DNA of 64,000 nt from Selaginella moellendorffii. Its lineage: Eukaryota > Streptophyta > Lycopodiopsida > Selaginellales > Selaginellaceae. Shown here one piece after another: positions 45,074-55,512 of the stretch; positions within the stretch are counted from its first letter, which is position 1; each line of letters opens with the position of its first letter. The position numbers and the translations under genes were made by a program. Under the pieces are notes generated by a model. The model had not been told where the DNA came from, made no database searches, and saw nothing but the letters and a program-made list of their open reading frames with translations. Location: NCBI RefSeq assembly GCF_000143415.4, contig NW_003314290.1, forward strand, positions 487,470-551,469. The letters are read 5' to 3'.

Positions 45074-45811
45074 ATGGGGAGGAGTTCCAGCTGCTTTAAT
45101 CCGCTAGCTTTCAGCCGGTCTCGAGAGAGAAGGATCACTTCCAGCGATGGTTTGAAGATTGCTCAAGGGCCGGACAATGACCGAGCGGAGTTTGGTCTCG
45201 AGTTTGCAGAGTTTGGAGGAGGATGTTTTTGGGGGATGGAGCTCGCGTACCAGAGAGTGTATGGAGTGACCAAGACCGAGGCTGGATACTCGCAGGGAAT
45301 TTTTCACAACCCGAGCTATCGGGATGTTTGCGATGGGATCACTGGCCACTGCGAAGTTGTGAGAGTGGTTTTCGACTCCAGCGTTTGTAGCTACGAGAAA
45401 TTGGTGGAGGTTTTCTGGAAGATGCACGATCCAACGAGCATGTACCGCCAAGTAAGTTCCTTTTTCCTCTTTTTTTGGATCTATTTCTTAGCTCTTCGCT
45501 ATATCTTTCTCGATCTTTGTGTTCTTCCCATTTCTTATTGGATTGTTCTTTCTTTCCAGGGGAACGATGTTGGCACCCAGTACCGATCTGGAATTTACTT
45601 CTTCAACAAAGAACAGGAGAGAATTGCTCGGGAGTCGATGGAAAATCTCCAGCAGAAACTCGACGCTAAGATTGTCACCGAGATACTCCCGGCCAAGAAG
45701 TTTTACAAAGCGGAGCCATACCACCAACAGTATCTGTCCAAAGGGGGCCGCTTTGGATTCAAGCAATCTACTGCCAAGAATTGCTCAGACGTGATCCGAG
45801 CCTATGGCTGA
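45074..45811 (+). CDS. MSRA: Peptide methionine-S-sulfoxide reductase
   Basis: This reduces methionine-S-sulfoxide in oxidised proteins back to methionine using thioredoxin. Exons 45074-45451 and 45560-45811 give 209 aa; the 108-nt intron is phase 0 and lacks stops, so retention would insert 36 hydrophobic residues. The catalytic motif is GGGCFWGME with Cys51, followed by the conserved GYSQGIFHNPSYRDVC and GTQYRSGIYF blocks and AEPYHQQYLSKGGRFG. The C-terminus reads KNCSDVIRAYG: plant enzymes usually end in GCxDPIRCYG, so the second recycling Cys is Ala while the first is kept. The N-terminal 45 residues are Ser/Arg-rich and could be a short plastid transit peptide, but this is uncertain. Confidence 0.93.
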   Translation: MGRSSSCFNPLAFSRSRERRITSSDGLKIAQGPDNDRAEFGLEFAEFGGGCFWGMELAYQRVYGVTKTEAGYSQGIFHNPSYRDVCDGITGHCEVVRVVFDSSVCSYEKLVEVFWKMHDPTSMYRQVSSFFLFFWIYFLALRYIFLDLCVLPISYWIVLSFQGNDVGTQYRSGIYFFNKEQERIARESMENLQQKLDAKIVTEILPAKKFYKAEPYHQQYLSKGGRFGFKQSTAKNCSDVIRAYG

Positions 45812-46250
45812 AGCAAAAAGAGAGCTTTTTGTTTCTTCCTCCGGATTTTCCACAGCTTCTATAGGTAGTAAACATTGAGATCTATGAAAACGCAAGTTTT
45901 TCAAGCTTACTTTGTTGATGATCGCTCTGGATCGTCTTCTAGAGGAAGCTTTTGTTCGCAATCCATGAAAGCTTCACTGATTTAAGCTTGCTTCTTCGAT
46001 ATCCGAGCAATCCAAAAACGTTTTTTTCCGCTTGGTAGTTCAGTCAAGTCTCTCTGCCAAAAAATCCACTTGGTGAGCGAAGAAACTCCCTGACATCCAC
46101 GAAACTACTTGTTTATCTAAGGCCGAGTTCCAAGTCGTGTCGGCCTTTGACAAGTCCACGGCTTTGGAAGCTTCTCAAACACCGTAGAAGTCAACCTTGG
46201 CTGGATCTACTTGTGTCGGAGAGAATGTCGTGCCGTTGTCCAAGATCTTG
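45812..46250. other. Shared 3' flank of convergent genes
   Basis: Between the MsrA stop and the PPR stop on the other strand. No gene is seen; it presumably holds both 3' untranslated regions. Confidence 0.5.
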
Positions 46251-49233
46251 TCAAGAATCCAGCAAAGTCGGCCGCCGCCCCTCGTGTTCTAGATCCTGCG
46301 TTTGATCCTCCCTTTCTTGCTTGTAAATGCTCTCCATTAGCACGTAAGCCGCAGAGTCTTCCTTGATCCCAAGCAGCGACTCATAAGCAGCCTTTCCGAC
46401 CCCCAAGTTCTTCCATCTCTTGCAAGCTCCCAGCACCGTTCTCCACACCACATCGTTCGGTTCCACCTTCATCCTGGAAACCATCTCCATGGCTAGCTCC
46501 ACTTTGTTTGCTCGTCCCAGCATGTCCACCATACACACGTAGTGCTCCACCTCTGGAACAATCCCATACTTCGAGCTCATCTCCTCAAAGTAGTGCTTTC
46601 CTTGCTCCACCAGGCCGGCGTGGCTGCAAGCCGCGAGAATACTGATGAAAGTCACGCCGTTTGGAGCGATCCCATCGTCTTGCATCGCCTGGAAGAGCTC
46701 GAGCACCCGGTGAGCGTCACCCCCGCGGCTGTGAGCCGAGAGAAGCGCTGTCCAGGTGACCAGATCCAAGTCCCTCGCCACCACCGAGTCGAAGAGGAGC
46801 TGGGAGTTTGTCACGCTCCCACACTTTCCATACGCGTCCACCAGGCTTGCGACCAGAGAATTTTGGAGGCGATCGTTTCGGGAGATCTCCGCGTGTAGAA
46901 GCTTGACAGTCTCCACAGCCGCGGAAGTTCCACAGGCCTTCAGCACGGCAACGTAGCTCAACGCATCCGGCTCGCAGTACTCCCCGCACTCTTTCCTCAT
47001 TCTCTGGAATAGCTCCTCAGCGGAGCTTTCCTCCTGGTTGTCCGAGTAGCCGAGTATGAGCGTCGTCCACGAGACGACGTTGTAGAAAGCCATGGCGTCG
47101 AAGGCCCGGCGAGCTTCTCTCATGCTCCCACACTTCGCGTACATGTCCACCACCGAGTTTGCGAGGAAAATCTCCGAAAAGAAGCCAAAGTTGGCAGCCT
47201 CGCAGTGGAGCTCCCGGCCTCGTTCCAAGGATCTCGCCACCGTCGCGGAGTTGGCTGTGGCTTTGGCTTTGGAGGCGAGGCTGGCACAGGCCTTGCATGC
47301 CGAGACGTAGCTCAGAGCGTCGGGTTCCAACCCATTGCTGTGCATCGCCGAGAGAAGCTCCAAGGCCATCTCGGCCTCCCCATTTTCGACGTAGCAGAAC
47401 ATGAGTCCATTCCACAAGACAGTGTTCCAAGAGCCACTCTTGTCGAAGGCGATGCGAGCGTCGAGCAAGCTCCCACACCTCCCATACATGTCCATGACAG
47501 CGCTGGCCACCAAGAGCTGACGATCACAGCCATATCCCACGGCTTTGGAGTGGACTATCATCCCTCTCTCCAGGGACTCGGACTTAACCATCATCATTTC
47601 CCCGAGCTCCATCACTGGCGATGCTTTCTCCGCGGCCGCAAGGCTCGTGCAAGCCTTGATCGCCGCCACGAAAGTGAGAGGATTCGGAGCACTGTTCTCG
47701 GGCCGGAGGAACACGAAGGCCTCGAGAGCAAGCTGAGCCTCGCCATTGTCGACGTAGCACAGCATCAGGGAGTTCCACAGCGCCACTTCTCTGTAGACCA
47801 TCCTGTCGAAAACTCGCCGGGCATCCTCCACGCTTCCACACCTCGAGTACATGTCGACGAGAGTGATCGCCACGGCCATATCTGTCTCGCACCGGCAGCT
47901 CACAACTCGAGAATGTAGAGCACAGCCTCGCTCCAAAGCCACCGCCTTCATCGATCTCCCGTCAACGAGCTTGCCTTCTTCTCTAGCTGCAAGGTTCGTG
48001 CAAGCCTTGATAGCAGCGACGCAGGCCACCGCATCAGGCTCGCAGCCATCCAGTGGAATCTCCGTAAAGAACTCAAGAGCGAGCTCTTCCTCCCCGTTCT
48101 CGGCATAGGCGAGCAGCATCGACGTCCACGAAACCAAGTCGTGCCGGGGCATTTTGTCGAAAACTCTACGAGCGTTGGAAGTACTCCCACACTTCACGTA
48201 CATGAGCAGCAATGCACTCGCCACGAACAAGTTGGAGTCGAGGCCGAGCTTGGCTGCCTGCGAGTGGATTGCCACTCCTTTTCTCAAGCTTCGTTTCTTG
48301 ATCACCCGGCCGTCGGCTGCTTGAGTAGCTTCTTCTTTCACTGCCACCTTCGCGCAGGCCTTGAGCGCCGCTACAAATGCCCGAGAGTTTGGAGCTCGGT
48401 TGGTCTGCTTCATCGTCAGAAAGAGCTCCAAGGCCAGCTCCGGCTGCCCGTTCTCCGCGCATCCCATCATCAGTGCCGACCAGGAAACGACGTTGTGCCG
48501 GGGCATTCTCGAAAAGTTGGCGTAGGCGTCGTCCAGACTTCCACAGCTCGCGTACATGTCCACCACCGTGCTTGCAAGAAATATATCCGAGGGACAGCCA
48601 CTCGCCAAAGCCTGCGCGTGGATCTCCTGGCCTTTCTCAAGGGCTCTCTCTTTGAGAAACTGTCCGTTGATCTTCTTTCCTTCTTCTCTGACTGCGATGT
48701 TTGAGCAGGCCTTGAGTGCTGCGACGAAAGTTCTAGCATTTGGCGAGCACCCCGCCATCGCCATGCTTGCAAAGAGCTCCAAAACGAGCTCTCCCTCGTT
48801 TTGCTCGGCGTATCCCGTCAGAAGCGAGTTCCAAGTCACAACGTCCCGGTATGTCATGCCGTCGAAAACGTTCTTCGCGTCCACCAGGCTGCCACATTTT
48901 GCGAACATGCTGATCAAGCAGTTCGCGACGTAGAGATTTGAGGCTTCACCGGTTTCATTGGCTCTGGCGTGCACTGATCTTCCTCGTGTCAAGTCTTTCG
49001 CGATGCAGCACACTCTTAGCTGATCGAGAAGCTCGTAAATCCCAATCTTTGGTCTCAACTTGGTTGGTTTGTCCAAAGAACTTTGTTCTTCCTGCGGAAT
49101 TAAACGATAGAGCCGGCATTCGCAGCTTGAACAACGTGAATTTTACCTCGAGTGCGATCGAGAAAAAACGAGTGCGAGGTATCCAAGGTGAAGCCAGACG
49201 AGTGCCTGTTGCCAGCCTGAAGAGAAGGATCAT
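46251..49233 (-). CDS. PLS-class PPR protein with E domain
   Basis: PPR proteins bind single RNA bases in organelles; the PLS class with E domains acts in C-to-U editing. Exon 1 is 49233-49147 and exon 2 is 49091-46251, with a 55-nt intron; the product is 975 aa. The first ATG in frame is 49233 and gives MILLFRLATGTRLASPW, a basic, amphipathic mitochondrial-type presequence. At least eight P-L-S units follow, with typical signatures (VDMYAKCGS, VVSWTTLILGYS). The linkers before the (L/S)ERG..H segments carry an extra 15-20 polar residues. The E region (VWRTVLGACKRW..AAYVLMESIYK) is cut short and there is no DYW deaminase, so editing would need a partner in trans. It is tandem with the PPR gene at 49422. 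Confidence 0.9.
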
Positions 49234-49421
49234 CAGGCAAAGAAATGGCGCAAATGCAAACGAAATAGACAATGGGTGCACGAGTTTATACTCACCCAAG
49301 TCTTAAACAGTTTTCTTCACAGCATCCGCGTCCTGCCTTGATCCATAGACTCATGAACTGCAAAAGAAGAACCCTACTTAAAACCCAACAAGTTGAGAGA
49401 AAAAAACGAAGAACTTATACC

Positions 49422-51911
49422 TCAAGAAGCACCACGACTTCTTCTCATGGTTTGTATCTTGGCACTCTCGTCCAGCATTTTAGCACCACTGTATATGTTG
49501 GCCAGGAGCACGTACGCCGTCGCGTCTCCCTCGTCGAGCTCCAGCAAAGACTCAAAGGCAATCCTCCCAACTTTTGCGTTGCTCCACTTCTGACAAGCCC
49601 CCAGAACTGCCCTCCACAGCGCTGGATCCGGCTTAAAAGGCATGCTTTTCACCATAGCCAGCGCCTCCTCCAAGTGGTTTGCTCGTCCCAGAAGATCCAC
49701 CATGCACGTATAGTGCTCTCGAGCCGGAGAAAACTTCTCGCGCATGGCCTCGAAAATTTCCTTTCCCTTCTCCACAAGCCCGGCGTGAGTGCAAGCGTTG
49801 AGGACGTGAAGGAAAGTTATCTCGTTTGGCAGCACCTTTTCCTTCTCCATCCCTTCGAAGAGCTCGAAAGTTTTCGCCGTGTCTCCCTGGTGAGTGTACC
49901 CAGCTATCAAGGCATTCCAAGTGACCAAGCTCTTCGTACGAGCCTTGTCGAAAACCTCTTGAGCGCTCGCCATGGCCCCGCATTTCCCATAAAAATGGAT
50001 CAACGAGTTCGTCACCATGATGTCGTCCTCGTATCCAGCCTCCCGGATCTCTTCGTGGGTCTTCCTCCCAACTTCCAGGGCCGCAAGGCCTCCGCAAGCC
50101 TTGATCGCAGCAATGTAATGCCGAGCACTCGGAACCACGCCACCTTTGGCCTTCATACGCTCGAAGAGCTCCAAGGCCGTGTCTTCTTTTCCGTTGTGAG
50201 CATACCCCGAGATAATTGCCTGCCAGGAAGCCGAGCTGTGCTGCTCCATCTCGTCAAAAACTTGCCTTGCATCCGCCATACAGCCACACTTGGCATAGAA
50301 ATCCACCAAGGTGCTCGCCACATATACGTCTTTGTCGTGCCTGTTCTTCACGGCTTCCAAGTGAAGAGCTCTTCCTTTCTCCAAGCTCGTACCTTTGACG
50401 ATCACTCCACCAGATTCTTTCCCTTCCTCTTTTCCTGCTAGAGCAGCGCACGCTGCGAGAGTAACCACCGTTGTCCGAGCGTCTGAAACGAAGCCTTGAG
50501 CCTTCATACTTTCGTAGAGCTCCATAGCCACCTCTTCCTGTCCGCCTTGAGCGTAAGCCGCGATGATGGAGTTCCAGTGAACGACGTTGCGCTGACGAAC
50601 TCTCTCAAACACCCGGCGAGCGTTTTCCAGGCTTCCACACTTGGCGTACATGTCCACCAAGCTTGCAGCGACGTAAATGTTGTTCTCACAGCCAGCCTTT
50701 GCCACTTGAGCGTGAATCGCCACCCCTTTCTCCAGCCACTTCTTCTGCCAATCCATCCTCTCGTCTTGAGAAGCTACGCTGCCGCAAGCTTTCACTGCCG
50801 CCACGAAGATCCTCGAGTCGGGTTTAAAGCCTTCGCGTAGCATCCGCGAGTAGAGCTCCAAACCGAGCTCGCCTTGGCCACTCGCGGCATAGCCGAGGAT
50901 CATTGCGGTCCACGAGACGACGTCGTAGCGTTCCATCTTGTCGAAAACTTTGCGTGCGTCCGCCATGCTGCCACATTTCGCGTAGAAGTCCACCAGCGTG
51001 CTCGCGACGTAGAGATCACCTTCATGTCCTCGCTTTGCAAGCTCCAAGTGAATCTCTCTCCCTCTTTCCAGGCACTCGAGCTTGATCATCTTCTCGCCAA
51101 CCAGCGTCCCTTCTTCTTTGGTGGCCAAGTCCGTGCAGGCCTTAAGCGCAGCGATGAAGATCCTCGAGTCGGGAACGAAGCCTTTGCGTTGCATGGCAGA
51201 GAAAAGCTCGAGTGCCTGTGCTCCATCACCGTTGGAAGCGTATCCCATGATGATCGCGTTCCATGAAACCACGCTGTGGAGCTTGATCCCATCGAAAACT
51301 CGCCGCGCCTCGGCCATGCTTCCACACTTCGCGTACATATCCACCAGCGTGTTGGCGACGTGAGTGTGTAGTTCTTGCTGGTTCTCGGCCACCTCCGAGT
51401 GAATCCTCCTCCCAGTTGTCAAGTCCTTGCTGCCAATGCACGACTTCAATGCCGCCAGGGACACGGACACCGGAGGAACTCTTCCATCTCTTCGCGCTCT
51501 CTCGTAGAGTTCTAGAGCTTCTGTTCTTCCCTCCACCTTGGTGATGATCGACGAGAGCGTCGCGGCGAGAGTGGCATTTTTCTGAGCAGCACCATCGCCG
51601 GAGCTTTGTTGATCATTTCTTTTGTACCGCGCCCTCGTCCCAGCTCCAGAAAATCCCTCCAAATTGCTGAGTTTGAGCTCTAGCCAGCACGAACTCCGGT
51701 CGATCCATAGCGCCTCTCCAGTGCTTTCGTGGACGAAATCTGGAGAGCTCGGCTCTTCCTACACAGAGAAGGAAAAAAGGGGCATTTGGCCTTCCATCCC
51801 TTGCACACCCACCTTGCATTGCCGGTAGTCCCGCCAGAGAGAAGGATCCTTGAAAAACCTCCGCCATCGCCAGCATTCGTCGTGGCTTTCTAGCCGCTGA
51901 ACCGCTTTCAT
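49422..51911 (-). CDS. PPR protein with N-terminal OSB-type PDF motif
   Basis: Exon 1 (51911-51813, 33 codons) and exon 2 (51758-49422) join across a 54-nt intron to give 811 aa. The N-terminus (residues 13-53) carries the whole PDF motif known from organellar single-stranded DNA-binding OSB proteins: W14, FF19-20, P23, W26, D28, R30, K33, PDF at 39-41, TGE at 46-48, LW at 50-51. About 14 PLS-class PPR motifs follow (ANTLVDMYAKCGSMAEARRV and repeats), then an E domain ending MRRSRGAS; no DYW domain. The start at 51911 is the first ATG in this frame, after an in-frame TAG; another ATG four bases upstream is out of frame. The open reading frame alone would begin at TTG 51662 and miss the motif. 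Organelle RNA binding is expected from the family; what the PDF motif adds is unknown. Confidence 0.9.
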
Positions 51912-51915
51912 CCAT

Positions 51916-51925
51916 AAACCCTAAA
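51916..51925 (+). promoter_or_regulatory. Telo-box
   Basis: AAACCCTAAA on the plus strand lies directly upstream of the minus-strand PPR start (51911), so the leader reads TTTAGGGTTTATGG. Confidence 0.45.
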
Positions 51926-52002
51926 CGCTAACATCTGCATCTTTTCAAGAATATTCGTGCGCGGGATTAAGATTTTAAAGTTCAAACACTTCACAAACTC
52001 TT

Positions 52003-53933
52003 TCACTGTTCTTCCTCGTCCTCTTCGTTCTTCACCGGAGACTCTCCACCGCGATCTCCTCCCGCGCCATGGCTGCCATTCTCCATTGGGCTCGCCACTC
52101 TCCTCTTGGGCGATGGACTCTCGCGAGCATTCTCCTCCGGGGACAGGCTTCTCCGGCCCCTCGCCTCTGGCGACCAGCGTCGGGGATTGCCATCCGGGGA
52201 CAAGCTGCCGCGGCCTCGAGCTCCCGGCGAGCGCTCCTCTCGGCGAGGATTTCTGTCCGGAGACAAGCTGCTGCGGTTTCGCGTCTCCATTGGCGATCGG
52301 CTGCGCGGGTTTCCATCCGGAGATGGGCTGCGGTGCCGTGGTGCTGGCGACCCGCGACGGCGTCCTTCCGGAGAACCTCTTGGTGGTGGTGATCCACGAC
52401 GACGGTGGCCTTCCGGAGAGCCTCTTGGTGGTGGTGATCCACGACGACGGTGGCCATCCGGTGACAAGCTACGGCCTCTTGATGGTGGTGAACCGCGGCG
52501 GTGGCCTTCCGGAGACAAGCTGCGGCGTCTTGGTGGTGGTGACCTGCGAGCATTCCCATCTGGAGAGACGCTGCGCTTTCGTGCGGCAGGCGAGCGGCTT
52601 CTATCGTCTTTGACGGGACTCGCGCTGTACCTTCGACTCCGGCTATACTTTCTTCTCGGAGAGCGACTGCGAATAACAAGTTTGAGCGAAGAGGAGAAGA
52701 AAAGAGAGAACACCAACCTGGGCGATCTGCTACGGCTTCTCCTACGTTCCATTGATCGAGAACGCGATCTAGAGTGCCTGTCAAGAGACAAACATAATTG
52801 TAATCAGCGATGAACGAGACTCTCGGCTAAAGTTTTTCTCGAGACACCTGCTAAACGAGCGTGGACTGTTGCGGCAGTTCCTCTCGATATGACCACGCTG
52901 CCCGCAGCGGTAGCACTTGTCCTTCCAATCACCAGCTCTGCAGTCTCGAGCCCAGTGACCATCGTTCCCACAGTTGTAACACCTTCCAGTTCCTGGAGGC
53001 GGGCCTCTCAAGGGCTCGCGCTCCCTCCTGATGCTTCCACCACCACTACCACCACTGCCGCTGCGAGGACCCTGTCAAACAGAGACATCCAAAAAGAACT
53101 GTGAGAAATTCCTGTAAAACTAGTAAAGGAATGGAAATACCCTTCTCGCAAACTCGACGATCATGCGGTGTCCCTCGAAGTCCCGTCCGTTGAGATAATG
53201 CCTCGCCTCATCAGCATCCCGGGGATCGCTGAATTCCTGTAGCGAAACTCGAAAGAGAGAAATGAATAGAAAAAGAAAACAAAGAGCGAGCAAAAGAGAG
53301 AAAAGAAAGAGTTTCTACGTACAACAAAGGCGAAGTCGTGCTTGACATCCACTTCTCGGACTCTGCGGAAAGGCGCGCAACAAAACAACCAATCGTCATG
53401 GCACCTCGGTCAGCTGAAGTTAAAAGCACCCCGGGCATTCCATCCAAAGAGACAATGAAAGAGAGAGAACTCCTAGAGATGGATGCGCCATGAACTTTTT
53501 TTCCCCTTCCGACGAGCATCAAAAGCCACTCTCTAACATCATCACGGGCCTCCACCAGACTTGGGACGAGAAAACCCACCAAAAACCTTCAACAAAACGA
53601 AATGAAAATGAATGAAAGTTAACACTAGAGCTAGAGACGAACGAAACGAAATGGTTTTCTCTTTCCATCTCACTTCCACTTCTCCAATCCAGGGATTGGC
53701 AATACACATCCCCCAATCCCGTGGAGCTGCGAACTGCGAATCTAGCAGCGAAGATGCCTCTACTCTCAATTCCCCCCCACGAAATCCAGCACAAATTTCT
53801 ACCTCGCAGGAACGAAAGGAGAGAGATCTTACCTCCCGTATTTGCTGAAAATCGCCTCGAGGTCGCGGCTGCGCGTCCGCGTGGAGAGGCGACCGACGTA
53901 GAGGCGCGTCTGGCCATCGTCGTAGCGCGGCAT
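52003..53933 (-). CDS. RS2Z: RS2Z-type SR splicing factor
   Basis: This is a plant-specific SR protein of the spliceosome. Six exons (53933-53833, 53362-53323, 53236-53141, 53071-52848, 52777-52718, 52666-52003) join in frame to 394 aa. In order: one RRM with RNP2 LYVGRL and RNP1 KHDFAFVEF (split by an intron after FAFV), two CCHC zinc knuckles [14 protein letters not shown] and [14 protein letters not shown], an RS domain ([19 protein letters not shown]), and a long SP-rich tail built of [13 protein letters not shown] units. One RRM, two knuckles and an SP tail define the RS2Z subfamily. The first intron is 470 nt while the others are 51-86 nt; long introns in the RRM of this family are known sites of regulated splicing. 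Intron 5 (51 nt) is stopless and phase-neutral. The gene is divergent from the HAD gene, with 167 bases between the start codons. Confidence 0.93.
52370..52550 (-). repeat. Coding minisatellite, 45-bp unit
   Basis: Three to four copies of a unit beginning CCTTCCGGAGA on the plus strand, including CTTGGTGGTGGTGATCC and ACGACGACGGTGG, lie inside the last RS2Z exon. They encode the [15 protein letters not shown] repeats of the SP tail. Copy number probably varies between alleles. Confidence 0.7.
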
Positions 53934-54030
53934 CTCCCCGTCTTCCCTTCTAGGGCTAGGGCTCTTCCCTAAAGACCCATTACCGTTGGATGTCCAAATC
54001 CAGTCCAACGGTCTTGATCGCACGAGAAAC

Positions 54031-54070
54031 TTGACCACCATTGACTAATGCGGTCAATCTACTTGGTCAA
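54031..54070. promoter_or_regulatory. Cluster of four W-box cores in a bidirectional promoter
   Basis: TTGACC (54031-54036), TTGACT (54041-54046), and GGTCAA twice (54052-54057 and 54065-54070) lie within 40 bases of the 167-base gap between the RS2Z and HAD start codons. TTGAC[CT] is the WRKY-factor binding core; clustering is typical of functional sites. Activity is not shown. Confidence 0.4.
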
Positions 54071-54100
54071 CCTTTCCAATAGGGCTCGTTGTTCCAGGAA

Positions 54101-55422
54101 ATGGCCGCATTGTCTTACCGGATGCTTGGAGGGCTTCAAGAGCTCGCTGGAACACCAACTTACAAGGTATGAAAGGAAAAGCAAAGGAAACGAGGAGGGA
54201 CGAGTTTAGAGCTTACAGGCATGGCTGCTGGATCAATTTGGAGTGCTCCACGATGGAAGAAAGCCATACCCAGGCGCCATTGCTACTCGTAAAACATCTC
54301 TCCAAGTTCTTCTCGATCTCTTTCCATTCGCTCGCTAAATTCCCCGAGCTTGAATCTTTTCGTCCTGGTTTGCTTAATCCATTCTCGAAGCTCCAAAGCT
54401 CGATACTATACCATTCTTTGTTCTTCTTGTTCCTCCATGGCTGAGAGTGCAAAGTTTGCTTTCTCTTTCGCAGTGGAGTGCCTGGCTTCCACCGGCGCAA
54501 AGCTCCTCCTGCTCAGCAACTCGTCCCGGCGATCCGAGGTGACCAAGAACAAGATGAGCGAGTTGGGCTTTGATCCGGGCCTGTTTGCTGGAATCATCAC
54601 CAGCGGAGAATTAACTCACGACCACCTCCTCATGTGAGCTTCTTTCCTGCCCCTGTTGCTGGATCATCTGTCACTGTTTTGCCGCTCTCTTGTTGCAGGA
54701 GACGAGACCCTTGGTTTGCTCGGCTCGGAAAGCGATGCTTACACATGACATGGAGCGCTCGGGGTGCTATATCACTCGAGGTCTGGTCTTCCCAAGTTTG
54801 ATAGTCGTAAGCTCGCTGGTTGCAGGAGTTGGATCTGGAAGTCGTAGAGAAGCCCGAGCTTGCCGACTTCATTCTCGTGCATGGGACCGAGGCACTGGGA
54901 ACGTCGCACGGGAGTCCTAAGCCAGCAACCTTAGAGCAGCTTCGCGAGTTCCTGGAGGTTGGAATGAAGTATAATCTCCCCATGATAGTTGCCAATCCGG
55001 ACGTTGTCACAGTGGAAGCCAGGGAGCTCCGAGCGATGCCTGGTAAAAGTTCCTGCTGCTGGCTCTTCTCTCAGCTTGTAGTAACCCGTGCTCGTTGTCC
55101 AGGAATGCTGGGCCTCGAGTACGAGAAGCTCGGCGGCGACGTCAGATGGATGGGAAAGCCCGACCCGGTTATCTACCGTGCTGCTCAAACGATTGCCAAC
55201 GTCGCGCCTTCGTGCTGCATTGCCGTTGGGGACTCGTTGGCGCACGATATAAAAGGAGCACAGGCCGCTGGAATACAGTCTGTGTTTGTAGCAGCTGGAA
55301 TTCATGCTGGTGAGTTGCAAATTGAAAACATAGGTGACAAACCATCTCCAGACGCGCTGAAGTCTGTTTTGCACAATCACGGATCGGATCCGTCGTATGT
55401 TATTCCGATGTTTTCCTGGTAA
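54101..55422 (+). CDS. HAD-superfamily class IIA protein
   Basis: Six exons (54101-54166, 54219-54288, 54474-54633, 54699-54780, 54826-55042, 55103-55422) join in frame to 304 aa; one intron is only 45 nt. HAD motifs are in order: motif I LLDQFGVLHDG with Asp27, motif II LLLLSNSSR, Lys motif GKPDPVIYRAA and acidic motif GDSLAHDIKGA. The cap is of the class IIA type between motifs II and III. In motif I the second Asp normal for phosphatases is Phe29, as in the bacterial and plant subgroup TIGR01459, so substrate and even catalysis are uncertain. There is no clear targeting signal. The gene is convergent with the TFIIIC gene (90 bases between stops). The 3' end is well defined. Confidence 0.88.
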
Positions 55423-55512
55423 TAAAATAACACTGTTTTTCTTGCTGGAAGTTTCTGTTTCGACATTAAACAAGGAAAAAAACCAATATACAATGATGTT
55501 ACCTGATCAGGT

